A stretch of 7,090 nt of DNA from Limnobacter sp. (GTDB lineage: Bacteria; Pseudomonadota; Gammaproteobacteria; Burkholderiales; Burkholderiaceae_B). The DNA lies in contig JAAURO010000086.1 in the NCBI GenBank assembly GCA_012032215.1, positions 1 to 7,090 of the forward strand. Direction: 5' to 3'. The notes below the pieces were generated by a model. That model was not told where the DNA came from and searched no databases. It was given only the letters and a program-made list of their open reading frames with translations. Positions within the stretch are counted from its first letter, which is position 1. Every line of letters begins with the position of its first letter. Made by a program: the position numbers and the translations under genes. Below are positions 6,774 to 7,090 of the stretch, one piece after another.

Positions 6774-7090
6774 GACCATCAGGTAAAGTTGGCAGAATGG
6801 ACCTAGTCACGTTGGCTGTTGTAATGGTCACAGCATGAGGAAATCCTTGGGACGATAAATAGCGTCGGCTGTGCGTTTCGCCCCTGTTTCTCTCGGGCCG
6901 CGCCAACCTGATTTTTTAATGCCTGCTCCAGCAGGCTACCACCCTCGCGCTGCTCACTCCACTTGGAAAAATACGAATGCACCGTGCGCCACTTCGGAAA
7001 GTCCGACGGCAACGCCCTCCACTGGCAACCGGTACGCAACAGATAAAGCACCGCGCAAAAAACCTCGTACAAATCCACTGTGCGCGGCTT
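6774..7090 (-). mobile_element. Remnant of an IS5-family insertion sequence, running off the right edge
   Basis: The extent is estimated from the transposase relic plus the unexplained 6774-6805 stretch beside it. No terminal inverted repeat or target duplication can be confirmed, because the other end is outside the window. A CTAG, which resembles the target site of some IS5-family members, lies at 6803-6806, exactly where transposase similarity stops. GAGACC at 6772-6777 could be part of an end, but this is weak. Confidence 0.5.
6806..7090 (-). pseudogene. IS5-family transposase fragment with internal deletion and frameshift
   Basis: Read leftward on the minus strand, the frame is open from the window edge (so the true start is outside) and encodes VDLYEVFCAVLYLLRTGCQW, then RALPSDFPKWRTVHSYFSKW, LLEQALKNQVGAA and QGRNAQPTLFIV. 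This is the N-terminal part of IS5-family DDE transposases. At about 6850-6853 family similarity jumps to another frame, which reads SQGFPHAVTITTANVT down to about 6806. Compared with the usual IS5 layout, about 30-35 residues are missing between these blocks, including the DxQSVK segment with the first catalytic aspartate. The end of the protein, with the later catalytic residues, is also gone. The gene cannot make an active transposase. The family assignment rests on motif memory, not a search. Confidence 0.85.

Noticed and set aside
6720..6776. Continuation of the transposase as KGALEMF on the minus strand, resembling the family DRKGALE motif
   Set aside because: The residues after and before it do not match the family, and about 14 foreign residues separate it from TANVT. 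The plus-strand small ORF with its RBS explains the same bases at least as well, so this is probably coincidence.

Overview
The window is mostly a compact, plus-strand block of bacterial housekeeping genes. It looks like a betaproteobacterium, probably Burkholderiales: accD, folC, a SPOR-domain (DedD-like) gene, cvpA and purF are packed in an order typical of that group, and GC is moderate by eye. The genus cannot be fixed from this sequence; a Limnobacter-like lineage is only a guess.

Positions 1-5052 form one apparent operon. accD lacks its first 15-20 codons because the window starts inside it. It overlaps folC by ATGA, folC overlaps the SPOR gene by GTGA, and that gene overlaps cvpA by GTGA. 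purF follows cvpA after 9 bases, with its ribosome binding site (RBS) built around the cvpA stop. The block joins fatty-acid synthesis (acetyl-CoA carboxylase), folate synthesis (dihydrofolate/folylpolyglutamate synthase), septal peptidoglycan binding and the first step of purine synthesis. The main anomaly is folC, which is split by an apparent one-base deletion near 1116 and also carries an unusual residue in its P-loop.

Positions 5053-6489 hold lysC (aspartokinase, the entry to lysine/threonine/methionine/diaminopimelate synthesis), then a tRNA-Ser(GCU) with a TATAAT promoter of its own and a strong intrinsic terminator. lysC has a well-placed internal Shine-Dalgarno and ATG just before its ACT domains. 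This suggests that a separate regulatory subunit is also made.

From about 6560 to the right edge the character changes to accessory DNA. It holds an unannotated leader with a small palindrome, a 34-codon ORF with a good RBS, and on the minus strand a decayed IS5-family transposase with an internal deletion and a lost 3' part. The tRNA-Ser marks the boundary between core and accessory DNA. I saw no CRISPR array, toxin-antitoxin pair or recognisable new defence system. The points most worth following are the folC lesion, the lysC internal start and the small ORF beside the IS relic.
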